From Actinomyces bovis (GTDB lineage Bacteria; Actinomycetota; Actinomycetes; Actinomycetales; Actinomycetaceae): a stretch of DNA of 64,000 bases. The number at the start of each line of letters is the position of its first letter. The first letter of the stretch is position 1. The translations under genes and the position numbers were made by a program. The notes below the pieces were generated by a model. The model did no database searches, was not told the DNA's origin, and was given only the letters and a program-made list of their open reading frames with translations. Where the stretch lies: positions 80,063 to 144,062 of the forward strand of contig NZ_UAPQ01000011.1 of NCBI RefSeq assembly GCF_900444995.1. Direction: 5' to 3'. Shown here piece by piece: positions 24,056-32,710 of the stretch.

Positions 24056-24771
24056 GCGGCTGCCCTCTGCGGCTTGATGAGCCTCAGGTAGGCCTGAGCC
24101 AGGGTGGGGCACTGGGGGGAGCGCAGATCTGCGATCGGCCCGGAGTACAACTGTTGTTGGTTAATGACCACGACGGAATCAACCACCCGCTCAACGTCCA
24201 CCAACTCAGTGCCGGAGATCAGGAGGGCCCCGCCGTCGCTCACATGCCTTAGCAGCACCTGCCGCAGCCAGTGCGCGGCCTGTAGGTCTAGGTTGCGTAG
24301 CGGCTCATCGAGCACCAAGAGGCGGGGCCGGAAGGCCATGGCGGTGGCCAGGCTGACTCGCAGGCGCTCAGCCTCGCCCAGACGCCGGATTCGCTGCGGC
24401 AACAGGGGCCCCAGCCCAAATTCGGTTACCAACTCGTTCAGGCGATAGGGCGGCAGTCCAGTGGTCAAGTGCAGGGCGGTTAGGTGTCCCTCAACCGTCT
24501 GAGATTTGGGCAGCCCAGTGCCGCCAAACACAAAGCCAACCTTGCACTCAGGGGTGGGCAGCTCCAGGGGCGGGTAGCCAGCCAAGCGCACCTGTCCCGT
24601 GTTGGGACGCAGGGCTCCTTGAGCCAGACGCAGGGTGGTGGTTTTGCCGGCGCCTTCGGGCCCCACCAGGCCAATCGCCTGGCCCGCTTGCACGCTGAAG
24701 GTCAGGTCTGTGATCGCCGTCTTGGAGCGGAAGCGTTTTCCTACTGACGTGAAGGCAAGCAGGGTACGCAA
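24052..24771 (-). CDS. ABC transporter ATP-binding protein, degenerate signature
   Basis: 239 residues. Walker A is GPEGAGKTT (about 36-44) and Walker B is LLVLDEPLRNLD (about 151-162), both intact. The ABC signature that should read LSGGQ is RLGEAERLR, and the switch His is replaced (LLISGTELVDV). It therefore looks like the type of exporter ATPase seen in peptide or antibiotic resistance loci but with unusual catalytic geometry. TTG 24771 is chosen because AAGGAG lies 7 bases upstream. First gene of the locus; the 180-base gap upstream is the natural promoter site. Confidence 0.88.
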   Translation of the reverse strand: MRTLLAFTSVGKRFRSKTAITDLTFSVQAGQAIGLVGPEGAGKTTTLRLAQGALRPNTGQVRLAGYPPLELPTPECKVGFVFGGTGLPKSQTVEGHLTALHLTTGLPPYRLNELVTEFGLGPLLPQRIRRLGEAERLRVSLATAMAFRPRLLVLDEPLRNLDLQAAHWLRQVLLRHVSDGGALLISGTELVDVERVVDSVVVINQQQLYSGPIADLRSPQCPTLAQAYLRLIKPQRAAA

Positions 24772-24952
24772 GACGAGCTCCTTTTAACACGGGAGGCTGG
24801 GTAGGCCGGGACGTGGGTTTGCCTACTGTCTTGCATTTACGCCGGTGTTACATCGGCTGATTGACTCCGCCAAAGGGATGAGCAAGCGGGTTAATTTCGC
24901 GCTCCACAGCCGCATTCATGCGGAAAGAAGCTGAAAACGCAGGCGGGGCGGG

Positions 24953-27688
24953 TTAAAGCTCGCCGGTCTTCTGCAGGCGCTGCAGACTCAACCAGCCCAC
25001 GGGAATTGGCACCCAGAAGGTCACCAAGCGGTAGACAATCGCCGCGGAGAGGGCCACACCGCTGGGGATACCGGCAGTCACCAGGCCCGCCGTCAGCGCC
25101 AATTCGACCGGGCCGATACCACCCGGGGACGGCACCACAGAGCCCACCGTATTGGAAGCCAAATAGGTGATCGCCAGCACCGAGAAGGGCAGTGTGTAGC
25201 CAAAAGCCCACAAACTCGCGCCGAAAGCCAAGATGTAGCTCAGGGACAGCAGGACCGCACCGCCAATACCCAGGGCCAGACGGCGCGGGTTCGACATAAC
25301 CCACACCAGACGCGGCCACACCTGCTTGTAAGTCGGCTCAATTTTGACCCACACCCAATTGCGCAAAGACGGCACCAACAACACCACAGAAGCAGCCAAC
25401 ACGAGTACCCCAGACCCGGCCAGAAGCCAGCCCGAGGGCAGGCTCAGGCCGGTGGAGCGGCCCGTCGTCGCCGCCAGAACCACCAACAGCACCACCGTGA
25501 CCAGGAACTGAATCACCTGCACCAGCGCCACCGTGGCCACACCCACCGCCGTCGGCACGCCCTTGCGGTTCAAGAAGCGCAAATTGATGGCGGCGCCACC
25601 CACACCAGCGGGCGCCACCAAGGAGACCACCGAAGAAGCCAAATGCACCTCGGTGGAGCGCCACAAGGACAGGCGCACCGGACAGAAAGCCACCAGGGTC
25701 TGCCCAGCCCCCAGATAGGTGGCCAAGGAAAAGATCAGGGCGGCCGCCACCCACCAGAAATTCGCGTCGGCTACCGCCGCGCTGACCTCCGCGAAGTTCA
25801 TGCGCGCCAGCAGGGTCCACAGCGCGGCCACACCCACCACTGCCATGGCCACAGTGCGCGCGGAGAAGCGCGTGATCTTGGCGGGCTCGGCATGCGCGGT
25901 GGGGGTCAGCGCCACCAGGGCGTCCCGCAGGTCCTGCAAGGTAGTGCGCTTGCCCAGCGCCTCCCGGGTGGAGCGGGGCAGGACCACCCGCTGCAGCATG
26001 GGGGCGATGGAGGCCACCTGGGCGGTGGTCAGGGCGCGGGAGGCGGAGGCGATAGCCCGCTCCACATCGGTCACACAGGCCACCAGGGCTAGGGCCTGGG
26101 CCAGGTCCAGGCGGCGGGAAAGCTCGGAGGAGATGATCTCCCCGGAATCCCAGTCCAGCAGCCAGACTCGGCCGGTTACATCCACCACCACATTGGCTGA
26201 CTCGATCGAGCGGTGTGCCAGGCCCGCCTCGTGGGCGCGGCGCAGTTGGGTCCACAGGTCATCCAAGATGGCGTCACTGACGTGATCCAAGTCGGCGAAG
26301 GTGCGGGCACCCACAATGTGGTCAGTGACCAGTAGGACGGACTCGTCCACCTCGGCCATGCCCAGCAGGTTGGGGGTGCGAACATTGGCGCGGCGTGCCT
26401 CCAGGGTCATGAGGGCGGCGTGCTCGGCGGCGGTGCGTACGGATAGGTCTCGCTCGGGCGCTAGACCGCGCACCCGGAGCCGGTCCCAGGCGGTGGAGAG
26501 GAAGCCAGCGACCTGCCGGTCGGCGTCCAAGATGGTGACGTTGCGGCGGATGCCAGCGCGATCCCAGGCGGCGTAGAGGCGGTGGACGGAGGGGCGGCCC
26601 TCTGTGAGGGCTTTGGAGGAGGCGTCGGTGAGGATCGGCTCCAGGTCAATGTCCATGGGCGTGATGGACACGTCTTGCTCAGGCCCCGGCTTTGTGGCGG
26701 GCTGGGAACTGGGGGCCGGGGTGGGGCTGGTGGGGCTGGTTTTGCCGTCTAGTTCGGCGTCGCTGAGGGGGATGGCCAGCGGGTTCTCGCGGACGCGTTC
26801 GGTGTAGCCGGTGGTGGACTCGGTGGTGACTGACCAGGCGCGGGCGTTCGGGGCGTGGTCCATGCGGACGATGCGTTCGGCGTCGACCCCTGCGCGGCGC
26901 AGGGCACGCACCAGGGACAGGCCTTTAGCGCGCTGGTCTTCCATGCCGACGGCGTAGCGCAGCGCTAGGCCCACCAGGCGGCCAAGCAGCAGGGAAATGA
27001 AGGCACCTGGCAGATTCAGGGCATTGCGCACCAGGGCCATACCGGTGGCTACCCAGAAGGCCAGCCAGCCGGCGCGCACCACGGTGGAGGAGCGGCGTTC
27101 CCCGGCGGCGGTGAGGATGCCAGACAGGGCAGCCAGGGTGGCGGAAATGGAGAGTTCAGGGCTGCCTGAGGCGGTTACGGTCAGGCCGGCGCGCAGGGTT
27201 TCAGGGGCCCAGGTGCTGATGAGGGTGATAGCGAGTGCCGCGGCTATAAAGCCACCGACGGCGGCCAGGGCGGCGGATATGGCCCGGTGCCAGCGGCGTC
27301 GCAGCAGGCGGTCCCCAAAGACGACGACGGGCACCAGGAAGGACACCAAACCCTCAATGGCTTGCAGCGGGAAGACCAACACGCGGCGCAGGACTACCGC
27401 GAAGGCGTTGTGTACGTCTTCGGTGACGCCGGTGGTGGTCTCGTGCGCGTAAATCGCCAGGACTAGCAGGGAGGTGATGCCTAGGGCCGCGATCATCATG
27501 GAGACCAGGTCCTCGGTGCGGCGCTGGCGCCGAGGAGCGGAGTCCACCAGCAGGGCGGTGGCCAGCTCAGGTTGAGGCCGGGCCGGGGTAGGCGCCAAGG
27601 GGGCGACGCCAATTGCTGGGATGCCCACGGGTGAGGTTGCCGGGGTGCTTGCGGCCTCCTCGCTGCCGAGGTGGGGGGCGTCGGTCAT
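24953..27688 (-). CDS. Kinase-like/LPG-synthase-type membrane fusion protein
   Basis: 911 residues in three parts. The N-terminal region to about 230 has around seven membrane helices. A cytoplasmic domain (about 330-590) has the outline of an atypical protein kinase/ABC1-RIO fold: a glycine-poor N-lobe, then HRSIESANVVVDVTG in place of the HxDxxxxN catalytic loop and VWLLDWDSGE in place of DFG, so the catalytic Asp is replaced by Ser. From about 610 to the end there is an LPG_synthase_TM (UPF0104, PF03706) domain of eight helices with NTVGSVVPSPGGIGPVELAL. It may act in lipid or glycolipid handling at the membrane, with the kinase-like part regulatory. Monocistronic by spacing. Confidence 0.8.
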   Translation of the reverse strand: MTDAPHLGSEEAASTPATSPVGIPAIGVAPLAPTPARPQPELATALLVDSAPRRQRRTEDLVSMMIAALGITSLLVLAIYAHETTTGVTEDVHNAFAVVLRRVLVFPLQAIEGLVSFLVPVVVFGDRLLRRRWHRAISAALAAVGGFIAAALAITLISTWAPETLRAGLTVTASGSPELSISATLAALSGILTAAGERRSSTVVRAGWLAFWVATGMALVRNALNLPGAFISLLLGRLVGLALRYAVGMEDQRAKGLSLVRALRRAGVDAERIVRMDHAPNARAWSVTTESTTGYTERVRENPLAIPLSDAELDGKTSPTSPTPAPSSQPATKPGPEQDVSITPMDIDLEPILTDASSKALTEGRPSVHRLYAAWDRAGIRRNVTILDADRQVAGFLSTAWDRLRVRGLAPERDLSVRTAAEHAALMTLEARRANVRTPNLLGMAEVDESVLLVTDHIVGARTFADLDHVSDAILDDLWTQLRRAHEAGLAHRSIESANVVVDVTGRVWLLDWDSGEIISSELSRRLDLAQALALVACVTDVERAIASASRALTTAQVASIAPMLQRVVLPRSTREALGKRTTLQDLRDALVALTPTAHAEPAKITRFSARTVAMAVVGVAALWTLLARMNFAEVSAAVADANFWWVAAALIFSLATYLGAGQTLVAFCPVRLSLWRSTEVHLASSVVSLVAPAGVGGAAINLRFLNRKGVPTAVGVATVALVQVIQFLVTVVLLVVLAATTGRSTGLSLPSGWLLAGSGVLVLAASVVLLVPSLRNWVWVKIEPTYKQVWPRLVWVMSNPRRLALGIGGAVLLSLSYILAFGASLWAFGYTLPFSVLAITYLASNTVGSVVPSPGGIGPVELALTAGLVTAGIPSGVALSAAIVYRLVTFWVPIPVGWLSLQRLQKTGEL

Positions 27689-27778
27689 GCGCTGAGTCTA
27701 CGGGGGTGTAGCTTCCGGGCGCCGTTTCCGGGCTAGCGAATGCGAGTTAGCGGGCCCTCACTCACGCCGCTTTTCCTG

Positions 27779-27855
27779 TTTCGGACAACCTTCCGCCGTT
27801 CGTACAACCTTGGACCGCTTCTATGGTTGTCCAAACGTACGTTGGTTGTCCGAAA
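27779..27855. repeat. Long inverted repeat overlapping the copA 3' end
   Basis: Two 31-bp arms (27779-27809 and 27825-27855) face each other across 15 bases. Each arm holds two related boxes: an outer TTTCGGACAACC (perfect between arms) and an inner GTTnGnACAACC (10 of 12 matching), separated by seven unconserved bases. There are thus four copies of an ACAACC-type box in symmetrical order. The right arm includes the last codons and stop of copA. The conserved-box/variable-spacer pattern suits protein binding or an element end better than a plain terminator. Confidence 0.85.
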
Positions 27856-30463
27856 GGGGGGAGGGGGTCCCCGCCCGCCGCAGGCGCAGGGAATTGGTCA
27901 CCACAATCACGCTGGAACAGGCCATTGCCGCGCCCGCAATCATGGGGTTCAGCAATCCAGCCATCGCCAACGGAATTGCGGCCACGTTGTACGCAAAAGC
28001 CCAGAACAGGTTTTGGCGAATCACCCGCAGCGTCGCTCGGCTCACCCGCACTGCGCTGACCACTGCCCCCAGGTCCGCCCGCATTAGGGTGATATCCGCC
28101 GCCTCGATTGCCACATCCGCGCCCGAGCCCATAGCAAAACCCAGTCCCTGCCTGCCCGCCTGCGCTAGCGCCGCCGCATCATTCACGCCATCGCCAACCA
28201 TTCCGGTGCACCGGCCTGCAGCCTGCAAGGCAGCAACCACTTCCTGTTTTCCGCCCGGCAGCACCTGCGCACGCACGTCCTGCGCCGCAATCCCCACTGC
28301 CCGCGCCACAAACTGGGCGGCCCGCTGGTTATCCCCCGTCAACAGCATGGCTTGCAGTCCCAAGGCTTTCAGCTCGGCGATTGCCGCAGCCGAGCTGGGC
28401 CGCACCGTGTCCCGCACGGCCAACACCGCCGCGGGCGCACCAGCCACAGCCAGCACGACGGCGGTGGCCCCAGATTCCTCCGCCTTCGCCAGCACCGCCA
28501 GGGCCCGTGCATCCAGCACCGCGCCGCGCTCGGCCAGCCACTCCGCCCGCCCCACGGCGACGGCGTAACTCCGTCCCGCCACGGTCACCGTGCCGGTCAC
28601 GCCACGACCGGCGTGGTTTTCAAAATCCCTAACCGGCGGCAGCTCACCCACCGCCGCGCGCGCCGCCGTCGCCACCGCAGCCGCCACCGGATGCTCACTA
28701 GCCGCCTCCACGGCACCAGCCAGGGCCAAAGCCAAGCTTGGGGCGGGGGTGCCTATGCCGTCGCAGCCAGGCCGGCAGGAGCCGTCCGCAGAACTAGAAC
28801 TGCGAGAACTCTGCGCGGAGGCATCACCACCCCAACCCTCCAAAGCCAGAACATCGCGCGCCACATCCAGGCTCATTTGCCCCTGTGTGACCGTGCCCGT
28901 CTTATCCAAGACCAGCGTGTCCAAAGCCCGCGTGGATTCCAGCACCTCCGGGCCTTTGATAACCACGCCCAGCTGTGCCGCCCGTCCGGTGCCCACCAGG
29001 ATCGCCGTCGGCGTCGCCAAGCCCAGGGCGCAGGGGCAAGCAATCACCAGCACCGCCACCGCCGCCGTAAAGGCCTGCTGCGGTGCGTGGCCCGTGACCA
29101 ACCAGCCCAGCAATGTCACCAAGGACAGTCCAATGACCGCCGGCACAAAGACCCCAGACACCCGGTCCGCCAAGCGCTGCACCGGCGCCTTACCCGCTTG
29201 CGCCGCCGTCACCAGCGCCCCGATCCGGGCCAGCGTGGTGCCCTCACCCACCGCCGTCGCCCGCACCAACAGCGCGCCCGAGGTGTTCACCGTCGCGCCG
29301 GTCACCGCGTCGCCCGGCCCCACCTCCACCGGCACCGATTCACCAGTCAGCAGGGAGGCATCCACCGCCGAGCGTCCCTCAATAACGACGCCGTCGGTGG
29401 CCACCTTCTCTCCCGGCCGCACGGCAAACAGCTCGCCAGCCGCCAGCGCCTCCACCGGCACCCGCTCCTCTAGCCGGGTGACCTCCGCGCGGGGCAAGCC
29501 GTCATCGTCCAGCACTTCCACCGCATCTCGGGAGCCCGAGGGCGCCACCAACACCACCCGCGAGACCTCTTTGGCACCCAGCTCCAGCAAGGAACGCAGC
29601 GCATCACCCGAGCGGTACTTCGCGCGTGCCTCCGCATAGCGACCCGCCAGCAGGAAGGTAGTCACCCAGGCTGCCGACTCAAAGTACAGATGCGCCCTAA
29701 CTGGCTGTGCGCGCGGCAGCAGCTCCATATGCATATGTGCGCCGATCTGCCCGGCACCACCCCACAGTAGCGCCCACACGCTCCACCCGAAAGCGGCCAG
29801 CACCCCTAGGGAAACCAGCGTGTCCATGGTGAAGGTCCCATGCCGCAGGGCTCGCGCCGCTGCCGCGTGGAAAGGCCAGGCCCCCCAGCTGGCCACCGGC
29901 AGGGTCATGAGCGCGACCGCCCACTGCCAGCCGGGGAACTGCAAGGCAGGCAGCATAGAAAGCGCCATCACTGGCACCGACAGCACCAGGCAGACAAGCA
30001 GACGACGTCGCAGCGCGGCGGCACGCTCCAGGTGTGCGGCGCCCAACGGTTTTGGTGCGGTCTGGGGGACGGCGGCGCCATGCACCTGCGCTTGGCTATC
30101 ACCTGCACCGAGGGTACCGCGCGCCGCTCCCGCAGCCTCTGCTGCCATGCCTGAAGAACCAGCCGATGCCTCGGGCTGGACGGAAGAGCTGGAGGTGAGT
30201 GTGGCGGTGTAGCCGGCACGAGCGATCGTGCACAGCAGGTCCTCGTCGCTGACAGCAGCCGGGGCGGTCACCCGGGCGGATTCGGTGGCCAGGTTTACTG
30301 AGGCGTGGACGCCGTCGAGCTTGGAGAGCTTCTTCTCCACCCGCGCTACGCAGGATGCGCAAGTCATGCCACCCACCGCCAGGGTGACGAGGCGCAGATC
30401 GGCTGCGCTCGCGGACGTGGTCTTGGCGCTGCTGGGGCCTGGCGGGCTTGGCTGCTGGTTCAT
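27821..30463 (-). CDS. copA: Heavy-metal (copper) translocating P-type ATPase
   Basis: 880 residues, P1B ATPase exporting Cu(I). An N-terminal HMA domain ([19 protein letters not shown], about 30-95) is followed by a low-complexity spacer, membrane helices, the intramembrane metal site [11 protein letters not shown] (about 480), the phosphorylation motif DKTGTVTQG (about 519), the HP motif EHPVAAA and the hinge [10 protein letters not shown] (about 757). A Ser-rich insert with CRPGC lies between phosphorylation and HP motifs. GGAGGG precedes ATG 30463. copZ lies 17 bases upstream. The last residues ([13 protein letters not shown]) are encoded inside the long inverted repeat at 27779-27855, so the original C-terminus may have been altered. 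Confidence 0.95.
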   Translation of the reverse strand: MNQQPSPPGPSSAKTTSASAADLRLVTLAVGGMTCASCVARVEKKLSKLDGVHASVNLATESARVTAPAAVSDEDLLCTIARAGYTATLTSSSSVQPEASAGSSGMAAEAAGAARGTLGAGDSQAQVHGAAVPQTAPKPLGAAHLERAAALRRRLLVCLVLSVPVMALSMLPALQFPGWQWAVALMTLPVASWGAWPFHAAAARALRHGTFTMDTLVSLGVLAAFGWSVWALLWGGAGQIGAHMHMELLPRAQPVRAHLYFESAAWVTTFLLAGRYAEARAKYRSGDALRSLLELGAKEVSRVVLVAPSGSRDAVEVLDDDGLPRAEVTRLEERVPVEALAAGELFAVRPGEKVATDGVVIEGRSAVDASLLTGESVPVEVGPGDAVTGATVNTSGALLVRATAVGEGTTLARIGALVTAAQAGKAPVQRLADRVSGVFVPAVIGLSLVTLLGWLVTGHAPQQAFTAAVAVLVIACPCALGLATPTAILVGTGRAAQLGVVIKGPEVLESTRALDTLVLDKTGTVTQGQMSLDVARDVLALEGWGGDASAQSSRSSSSADGSCRPGCDGIGTPAPSLALALAGAVEAASEHPVAAAVATAARAAVGELPPVRDFENHAGRGVTGTVTVAGRSYAVAVGRAEWLAERGAVLDARALAVLAKAEESGATAVVLAVAGAPAAVLAVRDTVRPSSAAAIAELKALGLQAMLLTGDNQRAAQFVARAVGIAAQDVRAQVLPGGKQEVVAALQAAGRCTGMVGDGVNDAAALAQAGRQGLGFAMGSGADVAIEAADITLMRADLGAVVSAVRVSRATLRVIRQNLFWAFAYNVAAIPLAMAGLLNPMIAGAAMACSSVIVVTNSLRLRRAGTPSPLSDNQRTFGQP

Positions 30464-30480
30464 ATCCCTCCTGTGCTGGC

Positions 30481-30744
30481 TCAGGGCAGGTCGCGCTCCA
30501 CACCCTCCAGCTGATAGTCCCCGGCCTCGTCAATCGCCTCAGCCAGGGCGTCATCCTCCAGGAACTGGTCAGAAACCACCGTGACCACGGACTGGCCGCC
30601 CTTTTCCAGCACCACGGATACGTTCTTCACGCCCGCCAGCGCCTCCAACTCTTCCGTCACATGGGCCACGCAGTGGTGGCAAGTCATGCCGGAGACTTTC
30701 AGGGTGGTGGTGCGGTCGACGCCGTCGGCGGTGAACTCAGTCAT
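30481..30744 (-). CDS. copZ: Copper chaperone, HMA domain
   Basis: 87 residues, a single heavy-metal-associated domain with the Cu-binding motif [12 protein letters not shown] (about 18-29). Longer than usual, with a C-terminal acidic tail ([13 protein letters not shown]). AAGGAG lies 6 bases before ATG 30744. It would hand Cu(I) to the CopA pump encoded 17 bases downstream. No CsoR-type repressor gene is in the window. The upstream 170 bases hold the terminator of the ABC importer operon and probably the copZ promoter, but I cannot point to a clear operator. Confidence 0.92.
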   Translation of the reverse strand: MTEFTADGVDRTTTLKVSGMTCHHCVAHVTEELEALAGVKNVSVVLEKGGQSVVTVVSDQFLEDDALAEAIDEAGDYQLEGVERDLP

Positions 30745-30909
30745 TGCTGCTCCTTAGGTTGAGGTTGATGGTTCAGATGGCTGTGAAACTGTGCGGAGCC
30801 TAGCTGCGCGGCAGGTGGCCGGTGGCAGGCCGGCCAGCGGGTGATCACGGCAGTGGCCTCCCCCATCCTCTCATCGTCCCCGCCCGACGCGGACCGGGCA
30901 GCACGCGAA

Positions 30910-30950
30910 GGTACCCCCGGGGTAGGAGAGTTAAGAACCCCGGGGGTACC
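30910..30950. terminator. Strong hairpin terminator of the galactoside ABC operon
   Basis: GGTACCCCCGGGGT (30910-30923) and ACCCCGGGGGTACC (30937-30950) form a perfect 14-bp stem with a 13-base loop, 20 bases after the stop of the last permease gene (minus strand). Confidence 0.85.
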
Positions 30951-30970
30951 GAGCTAGAGGTGGGACCCGG

Positions 30971-31807
30971 CTACTTCACGGCGCCAGAAGTGATGCCAGA
31001 GATGATGGAACGCTGGAACACCGCGAATAAGATGATTAGCGGCGCACTCATCAGCAGCACATAGCTGAAAATCAGATGCCAGTTGTTCAGGTGTATGCCT
31101 GCGCTCGCCACCTTGAACAGGTTCAGTGGCAGCGTATCCATCCGCCCACCCACAACAAAGAACGCATAGAAGACGTCGTTCCACACGTACAGACTGATCA
31201 GAATCGTCGCAGTGGCCAGCACCGGGCGCAGCAGCGGCAAAATAATCGTCATAAACACCCGCAGTGGCCCGGCCCCGTCGATCCGCGCCGCCTCCTCCAG
31301 CGACTCCGGCACCGTGCGCACGAACCCAGTCACAAAGAAGATCACCGTGGACAGGTACATGCCGGTGTAGGCGCAGATCATGCCCACCGCACTGCCTGCC
31401 AAACCCAGCTGGCGCAGCAGCAACACCAGCGTCACCACTGCCGGCGGCAGGATGATCCCGGAGATCCCCAAGGCATAGACGACGGCGGCCAGACGGCTGG
31501 AACGGCGCGCCAGCACCCAAGAGGCCATTGAACCCAGTACCAGCACCGCCGCCACGGAGGGCGCCAGCAGCAGCAAGCTACCCAGGAAGGCCCAGCCAAT
31601 CTCGCTTTCACTGCTCTGGACTACCTCCTGCAGGTTCTGCCCCAGTTGCCACTGTGAGGGCAGGGACAGGTCCGGAGACAGCGCCTCAGCCTGCGACTTG
31701 CCCGCCGTTACGAGCACCGTCCACAGCGGCACACCCACCAGCAGCACCGCCAGAAGCGTGGCCACCACCGGCTGCACCACCCGCTGCATGATCTTGGTGG
31801 CGCTCAT
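30971..31807 (-). CDS. Sugar ABC transporter permease (MalG-like)
   Basis: 278 residues with six membrane helices and the cytoplasmic EAA loop ESLEEAARIDGAGPLRVF (about 180-197) that docks the ATPase. Belongs to the carbohydrate uptake CUT1 family. ATG 31807 overlaps the stop of the other permease as ATGA. Last gene of the operon alpha-galactosidase, binding protein, permease, permease. No ATPase gene is present, so a shared MsiK-type ATPase encoded elsewhere probably energises the importer, as is usual in actinobacteria. Confidence 0.93.
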   Translation of the reverse strand: MSATKIMQRVVQPVVATLLAVLLVGVPLWTVLVTAGKSQAEALSPDLSLPSQWQLGQNLQEVVQSSESEIGWAFLGSLLLLAPSVAAVLVLGSMASWVLARRSSRLAAVVYALGISGIILPPAVVTLVLLLRQLGLAGSAVGMICAYTGMYLSTVIFFVTGFVRTVPESLEEAARIDGAGPLRVFMTIILPLLRPVLATATILISLYVWNDVFYAFFVVGGRMDTLPLNLFKVASAGIHLNNWHLIFSYVLLMSAPLIILFAVFQRSIISGITSGAVK

Positions 31808-32706
31808 GCCATGCTCCTTTCACGACGCCGCAGCATCCCGATCACCGGGAAGGCCAGCAGCACCACCGCCAGGAACAGCACCAGGCTCATAGTGGTGGCC
31901 TGGGCATACAGGCCCTGCCCGAAGGTGCGGAAAATAAACAGGTTCAGCAGTTCGGTGGAACTGCCCGGCCCGCCTGCCGTGGTGGCCTGAACAATGTCAA
32001 AGGAGTTCATGGAGCCAAGCAGGGCTGTGGCCACGTTAAAAGTGACCGCCGGGGCGATCAGTGGCAGCCGAATTCGCAGCAGCATCTGCCACCGGGAGAC
32101 GCCGTCGATCCGCGCCGCCTCCAGCACCTGCGAGTCAATGGTCTTCAGCCCCGCTAAGTACACCAGCATGGACATACCCATCCACTTCCAAGAGTGGATC
32201 AGTATGACCACCAGCAGGGTCCAGGTGGTTGACCCCAGCCAGGCCGTGTGCACTGCCGAACCAGTCAGCCAAGACAAGAGCTGATTTACCCCACCCGCCG
32301 GTTTAAGCAGGGCCTGGAAGATATAGCCCGCCGCCAGCGCGGAAAGGATCACGGGGATGAAGAACACTACCCGCAGCACCTTGTTCAGCCAGGTGTCTCG
32401 TTCCAGCAGCAGTGCCAAGCCCAGGCCAAAGAGATTCTGGAACACGGCCACGCCCGCGGCGTAGATAAGGGTCACCATTAGGGCGTGTTTCAAGGCCCCC
32501 GAGTTGGCTAGGTCTCGGAAATTGTCTAAGCCCACCGGGTTGATCGCGCTTTTGAAGCTAGACCAGTCCGTGAAGGCGTAGATGAAGTTATAAACCGTGG
32601 GCGTCAGGAAGAACACCGCGAGCACGGCAAAGGCCGGCACCACAAAGCTCCATGGGTGTGCCGCGCCAGCCCGGCCAGCCCGCGGCCTTCGTCCTTTCAA
32701 GCTCAT
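31804..32706 (-). CDS. Sugar ABC transporter permease (MalF-like)
   Basis: 300 residues from ATG 32706 (MSLKGRRPR; the open frame begins at 32730 inside the upstream gene). Six membrane helices and the EAA loop VLEAARIDGVSRWQMLLRI. CUT1 family partner of the downstream permease, to which it is coupled by ATGA overlap. It starts 4 bases after the stop of the binding-protein gene, so the operon is tightly packed. Confidence 0.93.
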   Translation of the reverse strand: MSLKGRRPRAGRAGAAHPWSFVVPAFAVLAVFFLTPTVYNFIYAFTDWSSFKSAINPVGLDNFRDLANSGALKHALMVTLIYAAGVAVFQNLFGLGLALLLERDTWLNKVLRVVFFIPVILSALAAGYIFQALLKPAGGVNQLLSWLTGSAVHTAWLGSTTWTLLVVILIHSWKWMGMSMLVYLAGLKTIDSQVLEAARIDGVSRWQMLLRIRLPLIAPAVTFNVATALLGSMNSFDIVQATTAGGPGSSTELLNLFIFRTFGQGLYAQATTMSLVLFLAVVLLAFPVIGMLRRRERSMA

Positions 32707-32710
32707 CGGC

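Noticed and set aside
24823..24919. Two short minus-strand frames (23 and 30 codons) upstream of the ABC ATPase as RiPP precursors
   Set aside because: No ribosome sites, no leader/core pattern and no C-terminal Thr expected of a daptide precursor.
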